From NCBI GenBank assembly GCA_003971905.1, contig RSEE01000129.1, forward strand, positions 1-64,000: a DNA stretch of 64,000 bases, in the 5' to 3' direction. Both the position numbers and the translations under genes were made by a program. The notes below the pieces were generated by a model, which did not search any database, had not been told where the DNA came from, and saw only the letters and a program-made list of their open reading frames with translations. Source of the stretch: Moniliella sp. 'wahieum'. Taxonomy: Eukaryota; Basidiomycota; Moniliellomycetes; Moniliellales; Moniliellaceae. The number at the start of each line of letters is the position of its first letter. The stretch's first letter is position 1. Shown piece after piece: positions 46,895 through 57,296 of this stretch.

Positions 46895-47600
46895 AGTCAC
46901 TACTCAGCACGGACCACACTTGCCTCGGATATTTGCCGCGGAGAGCCAGGACAGGACGGGACTTAGCGGTACGAAGCTTCGTATCCGTCGCATCCGGTCT
47001 TGATAGAACTCCACATCGACTGCGACCCACAGGATCGCAGTCTGGGAAGAACAGGCCGCCCTTTACCTTTTACTACTGTAGATTCCCCTTTCTTCTGTTG
47101 ATGCCTGTTCTGATGTTACGGTATATAAGCAACCCGGTCTGAGGCTTGCTGGCGGTGATCCTCACCGCCCAACCCACGTCTACCCCCGTCTATTACCCAC
47201 TTCTATACCCCCGACTTCCCTCTTTACTCTTCAATCTTCACCCTTATACGCTTACGAATTTACGACTTACGTCGAGCACTCTGCAAGCCGCGGTTACTCT
47301 CATCAGTAGCGCTTGCTCTTCTAATTTAGGACTCTGTCTGTTCCCGCCAACTACAGCGTACCAAGTGTGGTAACGCCGCGAGGAACAGAGTAACTTCGGA
47401 GATCCTGGACCCCTTCAATTGGTCTTACGACGTACGAACACGGCTCCTACCTCGGAGGGTCTGAGGTGCGGCCTTTGCACGCAGGCAGCCACCCAAACTA
47501 GAGGGTTTCTCCCTTGCCTCTACGTACACCCGCTCGGTTCAACGTTCAACCAGGATCTGAAGCAGGACCTATATAACGTACGTAACTCTAATGCCATGTC
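46895..47600 (+). repeat. LTR-like dispersed repeat, copy 2
   Basis: Second copy of the repeat at 27637-28520, lacking the extra 230 bp. It has GTATATAAGCAACCCGGTCT at 47121, CTGCAAGCCGCGGTTACTCT near 47281 and CACGCAGGCAGCCACCCAAAC near 47478. Divergence from copy 1 is high (many substitutions and small gaps), so it is old. It lies upstream of the F-box gene's 5' region and downstream of no intact pol. Confidence 0.65.
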
Positions 47601-47689
47601 CAAGGGCTTTCACCCCGAGACGGAGCTCGACCCATGATATCTCCACACAAATGCTGATACCAGAGGAGAAACGATCACTGCCGCACTAA

Positions 47690-48300
47690 GAGAGCAACAG
47701 CTGATGAATACAACAGATGAAATACAATAGAGTAACTAATACTTGACTGATGTTACTCACGAACCTACTAGTATATGGGTGACCATCATAGGGGACATGT
47801 GGATGTGTATACTCTACACTTTCACCTTGGGGTGCTGACGAAAAGAGTCCACGGAGCCCGAGAGAGGATGATCTGTGCGATTTATGGACGAAGTGCCCTC
47901 CCCTCTTCCCCCTTTCGTAGTGTGGAATCCGAATAACACGGCAACCACATTCACATACGCATTGTTCTCCTGGTTGCCACTGTATTATCCACAACGCAAC
48001 ACCAGCAAGTTCATGACTGCCAGGTGGTTGGGCTCCGGACGCACCGATGCCCGCGGGAGTGTACATCACACAGGAGTCGCTGTACCACCCCATATAGGAA
48101 GGATATAGAACACGCTGCCTGTGACCGGCAACGGCAGATGGCCGAAAGCCCAGTCGAGCCCATCCTCTCTCCTTGAAGAAGTGAGCTCTCGCGAGGCCGT
48201 GCGTCGCCAGGACTGCCTGATGGCCCAAAAAGTCGAAGAATTGAGGGACGCATTTTTGTGCTCGGCCTCGAAAAAGGCGTAAAAGACGTAAAGACGTATC
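47690..48300 (-). pseudogene. Degenerate coding-like segment, possibly related to the F-box gene's C-terminal half
   Basis: On this strand one frame gives GSVDSFRQHPKVKVEYTHPH near 47800, resembling SSLRETLAHNLPQSAKYTHPP of the F-box protein near 45010. Upstream text (GWYSDSCVMYT) may match KWYEPLVMEA. Frames break repeatedly. It includes the second copy of the dispersed fragment (48172-48280). The order of the two shared segments differs between the loci, so a simple duplication does not explain it. Confidence 0.25.
48172..48280 (+). repeat. Dispersed fragment, copy 2
   Basis: Matches 44332-44450. In this copy one + frame stays open (SSREAVRRQDCLMAQKVEEL), so it may have been coding. Confidence 0.6.
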
Positions 48301-48519
48301 CCGCACCGTTGAGCAAGAAAACAGAACTGATCTGGTCAGTAACCGGCAACCCCGCCCCTGTAGTACTCACTCGTAGATGTACTTTCTATCTAGCAGAGGT
48401 ATATATGCTTGATCAAAGATCAGGCCTGGCTTTGTCTCCTCTTCTAAGCACTCTGGAGAGGCCAGCGAATGGTTACCTTCTGCCATATGTTCGCGAAACA
48501 GCACGCTGGTGATGATGTT

Positions 48520-49669
48520 CTGGAGACTAGTAGTGCTCTCTACATCTCTCCACTACTAGACCCACCTACTACAACAGGCCCATAACCAACATTTCATCCA
48601 AAGGCGGGTACAGTAGTGACGCTCTCCAAAAGCTATTTGAATACGGTGCGTGAAGTCAAGCTCCTATAACCACCCTCTACTAACATCGTTCAGGTCCCGG
48701 GGAGCTTGAACTGCCTCCGTGGCAACCAACCGCGCACGATCGAAACTTGAAGGTCTACTTTCTGAGTTTCTGTTAGTACGAAGAGAGCTCCTCCTCTAGC
48801 GCCTATTATTGCTAAGGAGCGCATTCGAATCCTGGGACGTACTGGCCGCGCATCATCACACGCCGCTCTCCTCGCAGTATGGCCGACATGGCGACTGATT
48901 CAACTCTATTAACTCCACCCAGCCTGCTCTTCAAGCGCCTCTGTCTCTACGCCCCAACCGACATTCCCTTTTGAGGGGGAAATGAGACGTGTCTTGCAAA
49001 TTCCCAACTTGTAGGACGAGTCTGCCCTGTACTCCGTCTTGCTGTGGACCAGAGCCTCTGTTGTCCAGCGCTAACCACTGCAACGCCATTTTCAGCGTCA
49101 CCACTGTCCCCCCATCCGGGCACAAATTGACGTACGCCGTTGCCGCTCCGTTTTCGCCCAGCAGACTATCTAACTGTTTTCGCGCATCGCACCGCAAGCT
49201 ACCTGCTGGACTGGTCGAGTGCATGGGGGAATTTCTATAGTAGGGCATTGCGGATATGCATCTCTTGCAAGGGAACCCCGAAATCTGGACCGCTTTGGGT
49301 GTGACATGCCAGTGACCCGTGCGCAACTCACCCGCACCCGCCACGCCATGCCCAAGGAGTCCGGGCGCAAGCCGAAGAGGAGAGGCACTGAGCTAAGAAG
49401 AGGGGTGCGGTGAGGCAGGTTAGCCCATTGGGCGGCTGTGTGTGCGTGAGTGGGGCGAGGCATTGCAACTACGATCTGCACTACATCTCCTTTTTCAGGC
49501 ACACACAACTAACAACTCTTCCGGGCCCATCTACATACTTAGCAGTCCGTCCATCCCAGAGAAACGACACCAACCATTGTGCAACTTGCATTCAAGGACA
49601 CGTCTCCATGCGTGTGTCACCATTAGAAAGTGGGCTACATCCCACAGAGCAAAGTCACAGTTACCGCAG
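48520..49669. other. Spacer, no gene seen
   Basis: Downstream of the Mei2-like gene (-). Short frames on both strands lack conserved content. Confidence 0.4.
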
Positions 49670-52019
49670 TTACTGCGTTGGCGCCCGAGTCTGGCTTTGC
49701 AGCAGAGCCAGGAGTTTTTGTGTCCGAGGACGAAGAGGTGGGCGTGCCACTGGGCGGACGAGGGTTTCGGACGAAACTGCTGTGGCCGGTTGGGGCGGAG
49801 TAGAAGACGCTTGCGCCTCGGGAACAGCCGACGGAGCAGAGGCAGAGGCAGAGGCAAGGTAGGCACCGCAAGGGTAGACCCCCCAGTCGGGTTCTGCAGA
49901 AGACTGAGTAACTTTTGTGTCGTGTCCGACGATGGCGGGGTCAGCTCGGTACTGGGCGTGACGGGAGTGCTCGACAACTCTCCTGTGGCCGCTTGGGGAG
50001 GTACAGAAGCCGCTTCCACCGCGGCAGCAGCCGGCGGACCAGAGTCCGAAGTAGGCTCTGCAACCGTGGGAGGCGAGTGCTGAATGGGGGCTGGGGCGGG
50101 CATAGGCTCGGGTGCAGTTGCAGAAGATTCAGACGCCACAGGGATAGCGGGCTCAGGTTTAGTATCAACAGTAGAAGAAGCGGCCAAACCTGAGGCAGCA
50201 GTCGAGGCCGGGGCAGGCTCCGCATCAGGAACCGTCACTGAAGCATGATTCTCAGCTGGTGCAGAAGCAGAAGCAGGGACTGGAGCTGGAGCCGCAGCCG
50301 GAGCCGCAGCCGGAGCTGTTTCAGGCGTAGGAGCTGCAACCGGAGCCGGGGCAGGAGCTGGAGCTGGAGCTGGAGCTGCAGCCGGAGCCGGGGCCTCAGC
50401 AGGGGCCGGAGCCGGGGCAGGTGCAGGAGGGGCCTCAGCCGGCGCTGGCACCGGAGCCGGGGAAGCCGACGGGGCAGCAGTGAGCGTCGTAGCCGGGGGA
50501 GGGGCTGGTGCAGCTCCGCTGAGGCCTGGCGCGTTCTTAAGACTAGACAGGGAAGCTAGCAAGGCTTGCACCTTTTGGGTCTGGTTGGGGTTGACCACCG
50601 GAGCAGCCGGGGCGGCGGGGGCAACAGGGGTGCTGGATGCACCAGGCGCGGCGGGGCTGCCCGAGACAGAAGGTGCCTGAGTCTGGGCCGGAAGGCCGGG
50701 CGGGGGGGTCATCACGCTTCGTGGGCCCCACTGGGAGGCGGCTGGTCGTACCGCGCCGGGCTGCGTGGGGACGGGGCGTAGGGTGGACTAAGCGTGGGCG
50801 GGGCGTAGGGGCTTGGGCGGCCCCAGGAACGACCGGTGGAGGGTCCGGATACACCGCGCTCAGCGGGCGCAGGCGCGGGCGGAAGTCCTTGATGGCCGTG
50901 AGGGTGGCCTGTTCTTCGTCCCGCGCAGGCACGTCCCACACCAAAGTCACGTCCCACGTCCCATTGGGAGGAACGGGCTTCTTGTGAAGGTTGTCAAAGC
51001 CATGACAGCCACGCGCGCATCAAAGTAGTCCACAATGAACGTTCCCGGGCGCTCGGGACGGATGGACTTGATCTCGCCGATCTTGTCAAAGGTAGTTTGT
51101 ACCAGATCCTGCGACAGGTCATGGGCAATCACCCCATTGTGCAGCAGGGAGACGCGGATCGTGCCCTGGTTGCTAGTCCGGGTGCAGGGTTGGCGGTAGT
51201 CCTCCGGGCGGGGGAGGTTGTAGTGGATGTCGATCCCGCGGCGGCCATTACCAAAGACGTAGCCATGCAGGTTGTGCTTGGCCTCCATCGCGGCGCGCAG
51301 ATCGAAAAAGGTAATGAAACTAATGCCGCGCTTGGCAATCAGATCAAAGAGGGTCTTGACCTCGCCATATTGGCCAAACACACTGCGAATCTCTTCGACG
51401 GGCGTTTCAAAGTCAAAGTTGCGCACAAACAGCGTCCGATTCGGACGCTCCTTGCCCTCGGCCCGCACAGGCACCTTGCCGGGGATCTCACGGCGGCGCG
51501 GACCACGGTCGAACCCATCACGACCACGGTCATGGAACGAATCACGACCGTACGGTTCGCGTCCATGCATTGGTTCACGCGCAGGGGGTTCGCGGCCATA
51601 GGGATCACGGCCATAGTCACGTCCCCAGGCGGGAGGGCCGGGGGCGGGGGCGCGGCGCCGTAGCCATAGGCGCCGGGGGGAGGCCATAGCCGTAGGGGTC
51701 GGCGGGCGGGGCGTAGCCGGAGGGCGGGGCGCCATACGCCGGCGGCGGCTGGCCGTAGGCGGGGGGCGGATAGGCCGGCGCGTAGCTGGACGGGGGGGAG
51801 GCGTAGGCGGGGCAGCCGGGGCAGGCGGGGGGTAGGACGGGTAGTAGCCGGCCGAAGGCACGCGGGGGGCGGCGCCATAGGGGCGGGGCGGCGCATAGGA
51901 CGCCGGGGGGGCACTGTCACCAAAGTCGCCGTCGTAGGCGCCGCGCTGGCCGGGGCGCGCCGCGCCGCGGGTGCGGGCGGGCGGGCCGTCGTAGCTGGCA
52001 TATGGGTGGGGCGGCTCAT
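49670..52019 (-). CDS. Mei2-like RNA-binding protein with two N-terminal RRMs
   Basis: Predicted RNA regulator. The N terminus is Pro/Tyr/Gly-rich, with RGAARPGQRGAYDGDFGDSA and RGRDGFDRG-type patches. RRM1 is RTLFVRNFDFETPVEEIRSV (51440) with its RNP1 region RGISFITFFDLRAAMEA. The linker GRRGIDIHYNLPRPEDYRQ and RRM2 (TIRVSLLHNGV, IGEIKSIRPERPGTFIVDYF) follow. This spacing and the DIHYNLP linker match the RRM pair of Mei2-like proteins; the C-terminal Mei2 RRM is absent. The C-terminal half is Ala/Pro/Ser low complexity containing three TQK-LL motifs (near 50570, 49910 and 49715). Frame changes near 51985, 51640, 50990, 50715 and 49880. The stop at 49670 is in the frame that preserves the third motif. 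It is divergent from REI1 across about 570 bp. Confidence 0.8.
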
Positions 52020-52590
52020 GGGGGGGTCTGGTCTGGTCTGGTCTGGTCTGTCCGGGGCTGTCGTGGCAGGAGGGCGCGGAGTTAGTGCAGGCCGTGGCTT
52101 TCGGGCAAGGGCCGACGCTGTCGTGCTCGCGGGTCGGGGCTGGCGCGCGGCGGGAGGCGGCGCTGGGGATGGCCCACGCGGTACTCACGGAGAAGGCAGG
52201 AGACAGGGGACGCGGGCTCTCGGGGCTCAGCTCTCGAACGCTCGTCTGTTCTTTCCGGGGCTGGCAGAGAGCTGTGGCAGGCAGGCACAGCAGGCACAGC
52301 AACCAATCCGTGCAGGTCGCCGCCAAGCAGAACGCCGGCGGGGTTAGAAGCGGTGGTGGCAGCACACAAGCGAGCAGCCGCAGCTGCCTCGCCAGTGCGC
52401 CCCTCCGACGCGCGTTCCGCCCGCCACGGCGCCACTCTCCCGGCGGCCGGTGCCCGTCGGTGCAACGCTGCTCTGTTCCGCCTCGCAGCAATTTTTCTAT
52501 TCCGTCTCGCCCTCTCAGCCCGCGGTGGCCGTCGCCCTGACCCACCCAGGCGAGCCCACACCCCCCACCAACCGCCGCCACCGCGACAGC
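52020..52590. promoter_or_regulatory. Bidirectional promoter region between Mei2-like gene and REI1
   Basis: The interval lies between two divergent conserved starts. It is GC-rich and holds repeated GTCTG units (GTCTGGTCTGGTCTGGTCTG, 52028-52050). No TATA box is evident. Confidence 0.45.
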
Positions 52591-54279
52591 ATGACCTCCA
52601 TCGTCGACAGTGGCCTGCACAAGGGCCGCCTCAACGCCACCGCTGCCGCCGCTCCCCAGGCGGCCATGCCCGCCTCCATCCCCGTGAGCGAGAACGGCAC
52701 GCCACTCTTCACCTGCATGTCGTGCGCCGTCGCCTTCACCGGCGCCGTCGAGCAGCGCGACCACTACCGCAGCGAGCTCCACCGGTACAACATGAAGCGT
52801 CGTGTGGCCAACCTCCCCCCGTCAAGGCGGATGTGTTCAACGCCAAGATCCAAGAGCACGCTGCCGCGGCCCAGGCCGAGTACGACACGGCCGACCAGGC
52901 TGTGGGCAAGTGTGTCCCGTGCGGGTACGTTGCTCTTCTTGCTGGCTGGGGCTGCACCTGCTCATACTGACTTACATGTTTCCCCCAGAAAATCGTTCGC
53001 GTCGGAGAATGCATACCGCGATCACTTGGCGTCCAAGAAGCACAACCAGACGGTGGCCAAGAAGGCCAAGAAGGCGCCTTTGCCACCGAGCACGTCGACG
53101 GACCCTCCGCTTGTGTTCCGTGTGGCTCCCTCCATGGCGCAGGTGGCAGAGGAAAAGGACGAAGAAGACGAGGACATGGTTTCCCAGCCCAAAGCACCTC
53201 TTCCTCAGCCGACCGCACCGGTGCACAAGAACATTCAGGAAGCCTTTCTCTTTGTTCCGGAGGATGCGAGCGAGGAGGAAGTGCAGAAAGCGCTCAAGGA
53301 GCGCCTGGCCACTGCTGAGCGCTTGGACGCGACCAAGGCGTGCATGTTCTGCAAGGAGGACTTTTCCCACGCTCATACGGATCCCGAGGCTACCTTGGCC
53401 GCGCTTCTTGCCCATCTGAGCAAGGCTCACAGTTTCTTCATCCCCGAGCAGAGCTACTTGGTGGATAAGAAGGGTCTTCTTCAATACCTCGCAGACAAGA
53501 TCTATGTTGCGCACCTGTGCATTTGGTGTAACGCGCGCAGCAAGGTCTTTGGCTCGACCGAAGCCGTACAGGGACACATGGAGAACAAGGGGCACTGCCG
53601 GATTGCGTACACGACCGAGTCGGACCAGATGGAACTGTCGGACTTTTATGACTTCTCCACCTCGTATCCGGATGCGGAGCTGTACGAGCGCAAAAAGGCG
53701 GAGCGGGCGGCCAAGAGGGCAGCCAAGAGCCGCAAGGGTCTGACAAGCGGAGAGAAAGGCGAGTGGCAGGCCGAAGGTACGGAACAAGGGGACGAGGACG
53801 AGTGGGAAGACGAAGATGTGGAGATGGAAGAGACCGACTCGGACTCGGACTCGGACTTGTCAGATGACTCGGGTGACTCGGACCTGAGCGAGCAGGAGGG
53901 CGGGGTGCGCCTTGGCGACACGGAGTACGAGCTGGTGCTTCCTTCGGGCACGCGGATTGGGCACCGAACAATGAGGCGGTACTACAACCAGCGGCAGACG
54001 GGAGAGAACCGGGACCAAGGATCTGGGTTGGCGCGGAGGCTGTTGCCTGCTCCGCGTGGACGGAACCAGGCCCCGCTCCCGGACGATGGCGCGGGAGGCA
54101 AGTTGACAATCACCAATCGCGGGGGCAACCACATGCTGGTGCGCAACCGCGGCGAGGCGCGCGAAGCCAAGAAGCTCGAGACGACGTTTGCCGACAATCG
54201 TCGTTCCCAGCGCTTCAACCTCTCGGTTGGAATTGCCAACAACCAGCAGAAGCACTTCCGTGCCCAGTACCTCCAGTGA
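52591..54279 (+). CDS. REI1: Rei1/Reh1-like cytoplasmic 60S biogenesis zinc-finger protein (ZNF622 family)
   Basis: A late 60S pre-ribosome maturation factor that helps recycle shuttling factors such as Arx1. The first C2H2 finger is CMSCAVAFTGAVEQRDHYRS then ELHRYNMKRR. A linker (KADVFNAKIQEHAAAAQAEYD) leads to the second finger (CVPC, intron, KSFASENAYRDHLASKKHN). An acidic region, then the Rei1 core follows: CMFCKEDFSHAHTDPEATLA, HLSKAHSFFIPEQSYLVD, YVAHLCIWCNARSKVFGSTE, GHMENKGHCRIAY, FYDFSTSYPD. The C terminus has basic and Asp/Glu/Ser stretches (DSDSDSDLSDDSGDSD) and ends RAQYLQ. One intron near 52926-52990 (GTACGT, CTGAC, CCCAG). A frame change lies near 52820. Domain order and length fit the family well. 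It is divergent from the Mei2-like gene. Confidence 0.93.
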   Translation: MTSIVDSGLHKGRLNATAAAAPQAAMPASIPVSENGTPLFTCMSCAVAFTGAVEQRDHYRSELHRYNMKRRVANLPPSRRMCSTPRSKSTLPRPRPSTTRPTRLWASVSRAGTLLFLLAGAAPAHTDLHVSPRKSFASENAYRDHLASKKHNQTVAKKAKKAPLPPSTSTDPPLVFRVAPSMAQVAEEKDEEDEDMVSQPKAPLPQPTAPVHKNIQEAFLFVPEDASEEEVQKALKERLATAERLDATKACMFCKEDFSHAHTDPEATLAALLAHLSKAHSFFIPEQSYLVDKKGLLQYLADKIYVAHLCIWCNARSKVFGSTEAVQGHMENKGHCRIAYTTESDQMELSDFYDFSTSYPDAELYERKKAERAAKRAAKSRKGLTSGEKGEWQAEGTEQGDEDEWEDEDVEMEETDSDSDSDLSDDSGDSDLSEQEGGVRLGDTEYELVLPSGTRIGHRTMRRYYNQRQTGENRDQGSGLARRLLPAPRGRNQAPLPDDGAGGKLTITNRGGNHMLVRNRGEAREAKKLETTFADNRRSQRFNLSVGIANNQQKHFRAQYLQ

Positions 54280-55014
54280 TCTTTTGCTGATCGGTCCCGC
54301 TACCCTACATTTGATGCACCTGGTCCTTGTATTTCACACTGCCATTTGAATTTCACATGCCCCCTCCGATTCAGATCAGACTAGAGACTAGCTTACGGAG
54401 GTGTTGGCGGACGCTAATGCGGAGAGAGGGAGTGGCAGTCGGAGTGGTGTTAGCTGTATACACAAGAGGCTGGGCCGACCGTATCGGCCGTGGCACCGCC
54501 GCAAGCCTACGGAGCGCGGACACCAGCCATGTCAATCCGTCACGTGATGCCTCGTATCGCCGGGTTTCCAGCGCGCGTGCTTGTGGCTGCCAAGGTTGCC
54601 CCCCGTGGTCTATCCGGAAGCATGCTCTAGCCGTAGCCTCGCTTTGTCGACTCATCGATCATCCTCGTCTCCTTGTCATCATCATCATCATCACCATCAT
54701 CACCCCGATGCGAGCTGCCCCCCGCGGCGTCACGCGTCCTTCGACCTCGGCCACTTGCTCACCTGCACACCTGCACACCAACAAAAGCACGTCACCGGCG
54801 ACTTTTCCTTGGTGGCGATTTCGCATTAATTGCCCAAACAGGCCGAAAAGACGTACGTACGTAGCATGGGCGGGCTCTTGCTACTTTGCGCTTAGTGCTT
54901 ATGAAAGACAGCCCAGCACGTCCTCTCTCGGTTATAACCGTTCCATGGTCCACGAGCGTGTCCACCACCTCGGTCAGACTTCTACCTGCCCGCCACGCCT
55001 CCGACCGGCTTAAG
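54280..55014. other. Intergenic, no gene seen
   Basis: Between REI1 and the sulfur transporter gene. Contains an ATCATC microsatellite near 54677-54702 and GTACGTACGTA near 54855. Confidence 0.45.
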
Positions 55015-56286
55015 ATGGTGTCGTCGGACTTTACGCCGTTGCACTCGCTCGTGGGGGGGCTGATGTTAACGTGCGGGGTGTCGGGCATGCTGGGCATGTT
55101 GGGGCAGGTGCTGGGCATTAGCGGCATGTACCACCGCACTGTTGACCTGCTCGTTCGTCCCCCCCTTGCCGTTGGCGGAGCCAAAGGCTCGCAGGGGCAA
55201 AGCGTAGTGCAAGCGCGCTCGACGGCCGTGTGGTTCACCGCGGGTCTGGCGCTGGGCGGAACGGTGCTGGGCACGTTCCGGCCCGCCCTCGAGGCCGGAC
55301 TGGGGACACGGCTGTTTGACCCGGACCAGGTGGTCCCGCGCGGGTCGCTGGGCTGGCTGGCGCTGTGCGGCGCGCTGGTCGGGTTCGGGACCCGCTGGGG
55401 CGCCGGGTGCACTTCGGGCCACTTTCTCTGTGGTCTGAGTCGGTTCAGTCGCCGTTCCATCGTTGCTACCGCCACGTTCTTCTCGGTCGCTGTGGGCACC
55501 CACCTGCTCACCTCGGACGCTGCCGTTTCTGCCAGCGCGGGCACGGCGGGTGGCACGACCCATGCGCCCACATGGACCGTACTGGCCTTACTTCAACTTC
55601 CCCTCCTCGTCTCCCTTGGTCTGCCTTTCCTTTTTGCCCATGGCCCGCCCTCACCCACAACGCTCAAGAAGCAATGCCTCCTGGCCGATCTGGCGTCCTT
55701 GGCCATCGGTACGTCTTTCCCTCTCCCCCCATGCCCCGTGCCTTCTCTCCCGAAAAGAAGCGGCCCGCGTTGTGAGGACAACGGCTGACTGGCATTGTCA
55801 GGTGTGCATTTCGCCTTTGGTCTGGCGGTGGCTGGGATGCTGCGGCCAAGTAAGGTGTTGGGGTTCCTTTCGCTTTCGCCGGCGCGCATGCAGGGGGAAG
55901 GATGGGACCCTTCTCTGGCCATGGTCGCCCTGGGCGGGATCCTTCCCAGTGCGGGCATCTACTTTGCATGGCTCGCGCCGCGGGTGCAGCGACAGCGCGC
56001 ACTAAGTACGCCGGGTACGGAGCAGGATGCAGCACGAGCCAAGCAGGCGCCTTGGTTGGACCTTGCTTGTCCCCTCTGGCGCCTGCCCACGTCGCAAACC
56101 CTTGACCTGCACCTCGTCCTGGGCTCGGCAGTGTTTGGCGTGGGATGGGGGCTGAGCGGACTGTGCCCGGGCCCGATGATCGTTTCCTTTGGCTCGGATC
56201 TCGCGCGCGGATCGGCGTCCTGGCTCGGAACTGGCGTGCTGTTGCTCTCCATGGCGGCCGGCGGCCAGCTGGCTGCGGCCGTGTAA
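55015..56286 (+). CDS. YeeE/YedE-family sulfur transport protein
   Basis: Polytopic membrane protein of the family that in bacteria takes up thiosulfate or related sulfur compounds. ATG 55015 starts MVSSDFTPLHSLVGGLML, giving the first span with SGMLGMLGQVLG. The hallmark FGTRWGAGCTSGHFLCGLSR (with conserved Cys) lies near 55388, and its paired repeat FGVGWGLSGLCPGPMIVSFG near 56133, matching the internal two-fold repeat of the family. At least eight hydrophobic segments are visible. One intron 55709-55801 (GTACGT, CTGACTGG, TGTCAG) splits AIG from VHFAFG. The stop is TAA 56284-56286. Unlike its neighbours it reads through without a frame change. Fungal members exist; substrate in this organism is inferred. 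Its cysteine pattern suggests function is retained. Confidence 0.92.
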
Positions 56287-56304
56287 GAAGTAGCTTTGCA
56301 GGGG

Positions 56305-56368
56305 TGGGCGCGTGGGAGCGTGGGCGCGTGGGAGCGTGGGCGCGTGGGAGCGTGGGCGCGGAGCGCGG
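56305..56368. repeat. Short G-rich minisatellite
   Basis: About four units of a 16-bp sequence (GCGTGGGAGCGTGGGC) right after the YeeE/YedE stop codon. Confidence 0.85.
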
Positions 56369-57296
56369 GGAGCGGAGCGTGGAAGTGGGTCTTGGATTCG
56401 TGGATTCTTGGCGCCCAACACCTATCCCAAAGCCGGCTCTACGGTGCACTTGAGCTTTCCCTCGTGCAAGATCGAGGCTCTTTCCTGCGTTGCTTGTTGC
56501 TTTTTCTGCTTGACCAAGTGGACAAGCTGCCGCTCTTCAACCTCCAAACTTCACTCCAGTCACTGAACCGCCCCAGTCCACCTCCGAGCGCGGGGTAGCT
56601 AGTACCTAGTACTTAGTACCTCGTCGAATGCTTCACCGACTGGCATCCCTGTCAGCATCACGAAACATCTGCCGCGTCGGGCGCGTCACTAGTCACTGTC
56701 GGGTGCCATCTCCCCACTTCCAATCGATCCTCGGAACCAGGGAAACACAGAAACACTTTCTGATCATCTCATCTCTCTTCCAATCCATTCCGTTGTCATC
56801 GACCTGAACAAGTGCTCGCATTAACCATTCAATAGTATGTCACGGGAACGCGGGGCCGTGCCAGAGCCAGACCACAATCTTGTGTAATACGTCGGCTGCC
56901 CTACACATGGATGTTGGCGACAGCGCGGTACGCCCACCAGGGCGGGCGCAACCGTGTCTGCCCTTTACCTCGTCAGAGGACGATCTCAGACCGCCGCAGA
57001 GGCAGGGGATCGAAGTCCCCCTGGCCCGAGCTAGACAGCGTATTGCCATATACCGTATTTGCATTCCAATCCTACCCAGCTACCCTGCCCGAGCCAGCCG
57101 GGGTGTGACCGGGGGCAGGCGGGCAGGCGCATGCGATCCTGAGAAACAAGGTGCTATCCAATGAGAACGGGGGCTGCGGTTCGCCGCACATGTGGACTCG
57201 ACATGAGAGGAGGAGGGCGGGAGGGGAGAGGAAGGGGGGAGGGGGGAGGTAGGGGCCCGAACTACCTTCTTGGCCGGGCACCGGCCACCACACTTT
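56369..57296. other. Intergenic between convergent genes, no gene seen
   Basis: Contains a TAGTACCTAGTACTTAGTAC iteration near 56599. It serves as the 3' region of the transporter (+) and the Mrn1-like gene (-). Confidence 0.4.

Noticed and set aside
48812-48850. tRNA B-box-like sequence GCATTCGAATCCTGG
   Set aside because: The flanks do not form a T-stem, and no acceptor stem or A-box lies at the right distance.
50947-52782. 611-codon open frame on the - strand extending upstream of the Mei2-like gene
   Set aside because: Its RRM half is real and is annotated, but the part above 52020 covers the divergent promoter and the REI1 5' end, and is Pro/Arg/Ala low complexity without conservation.
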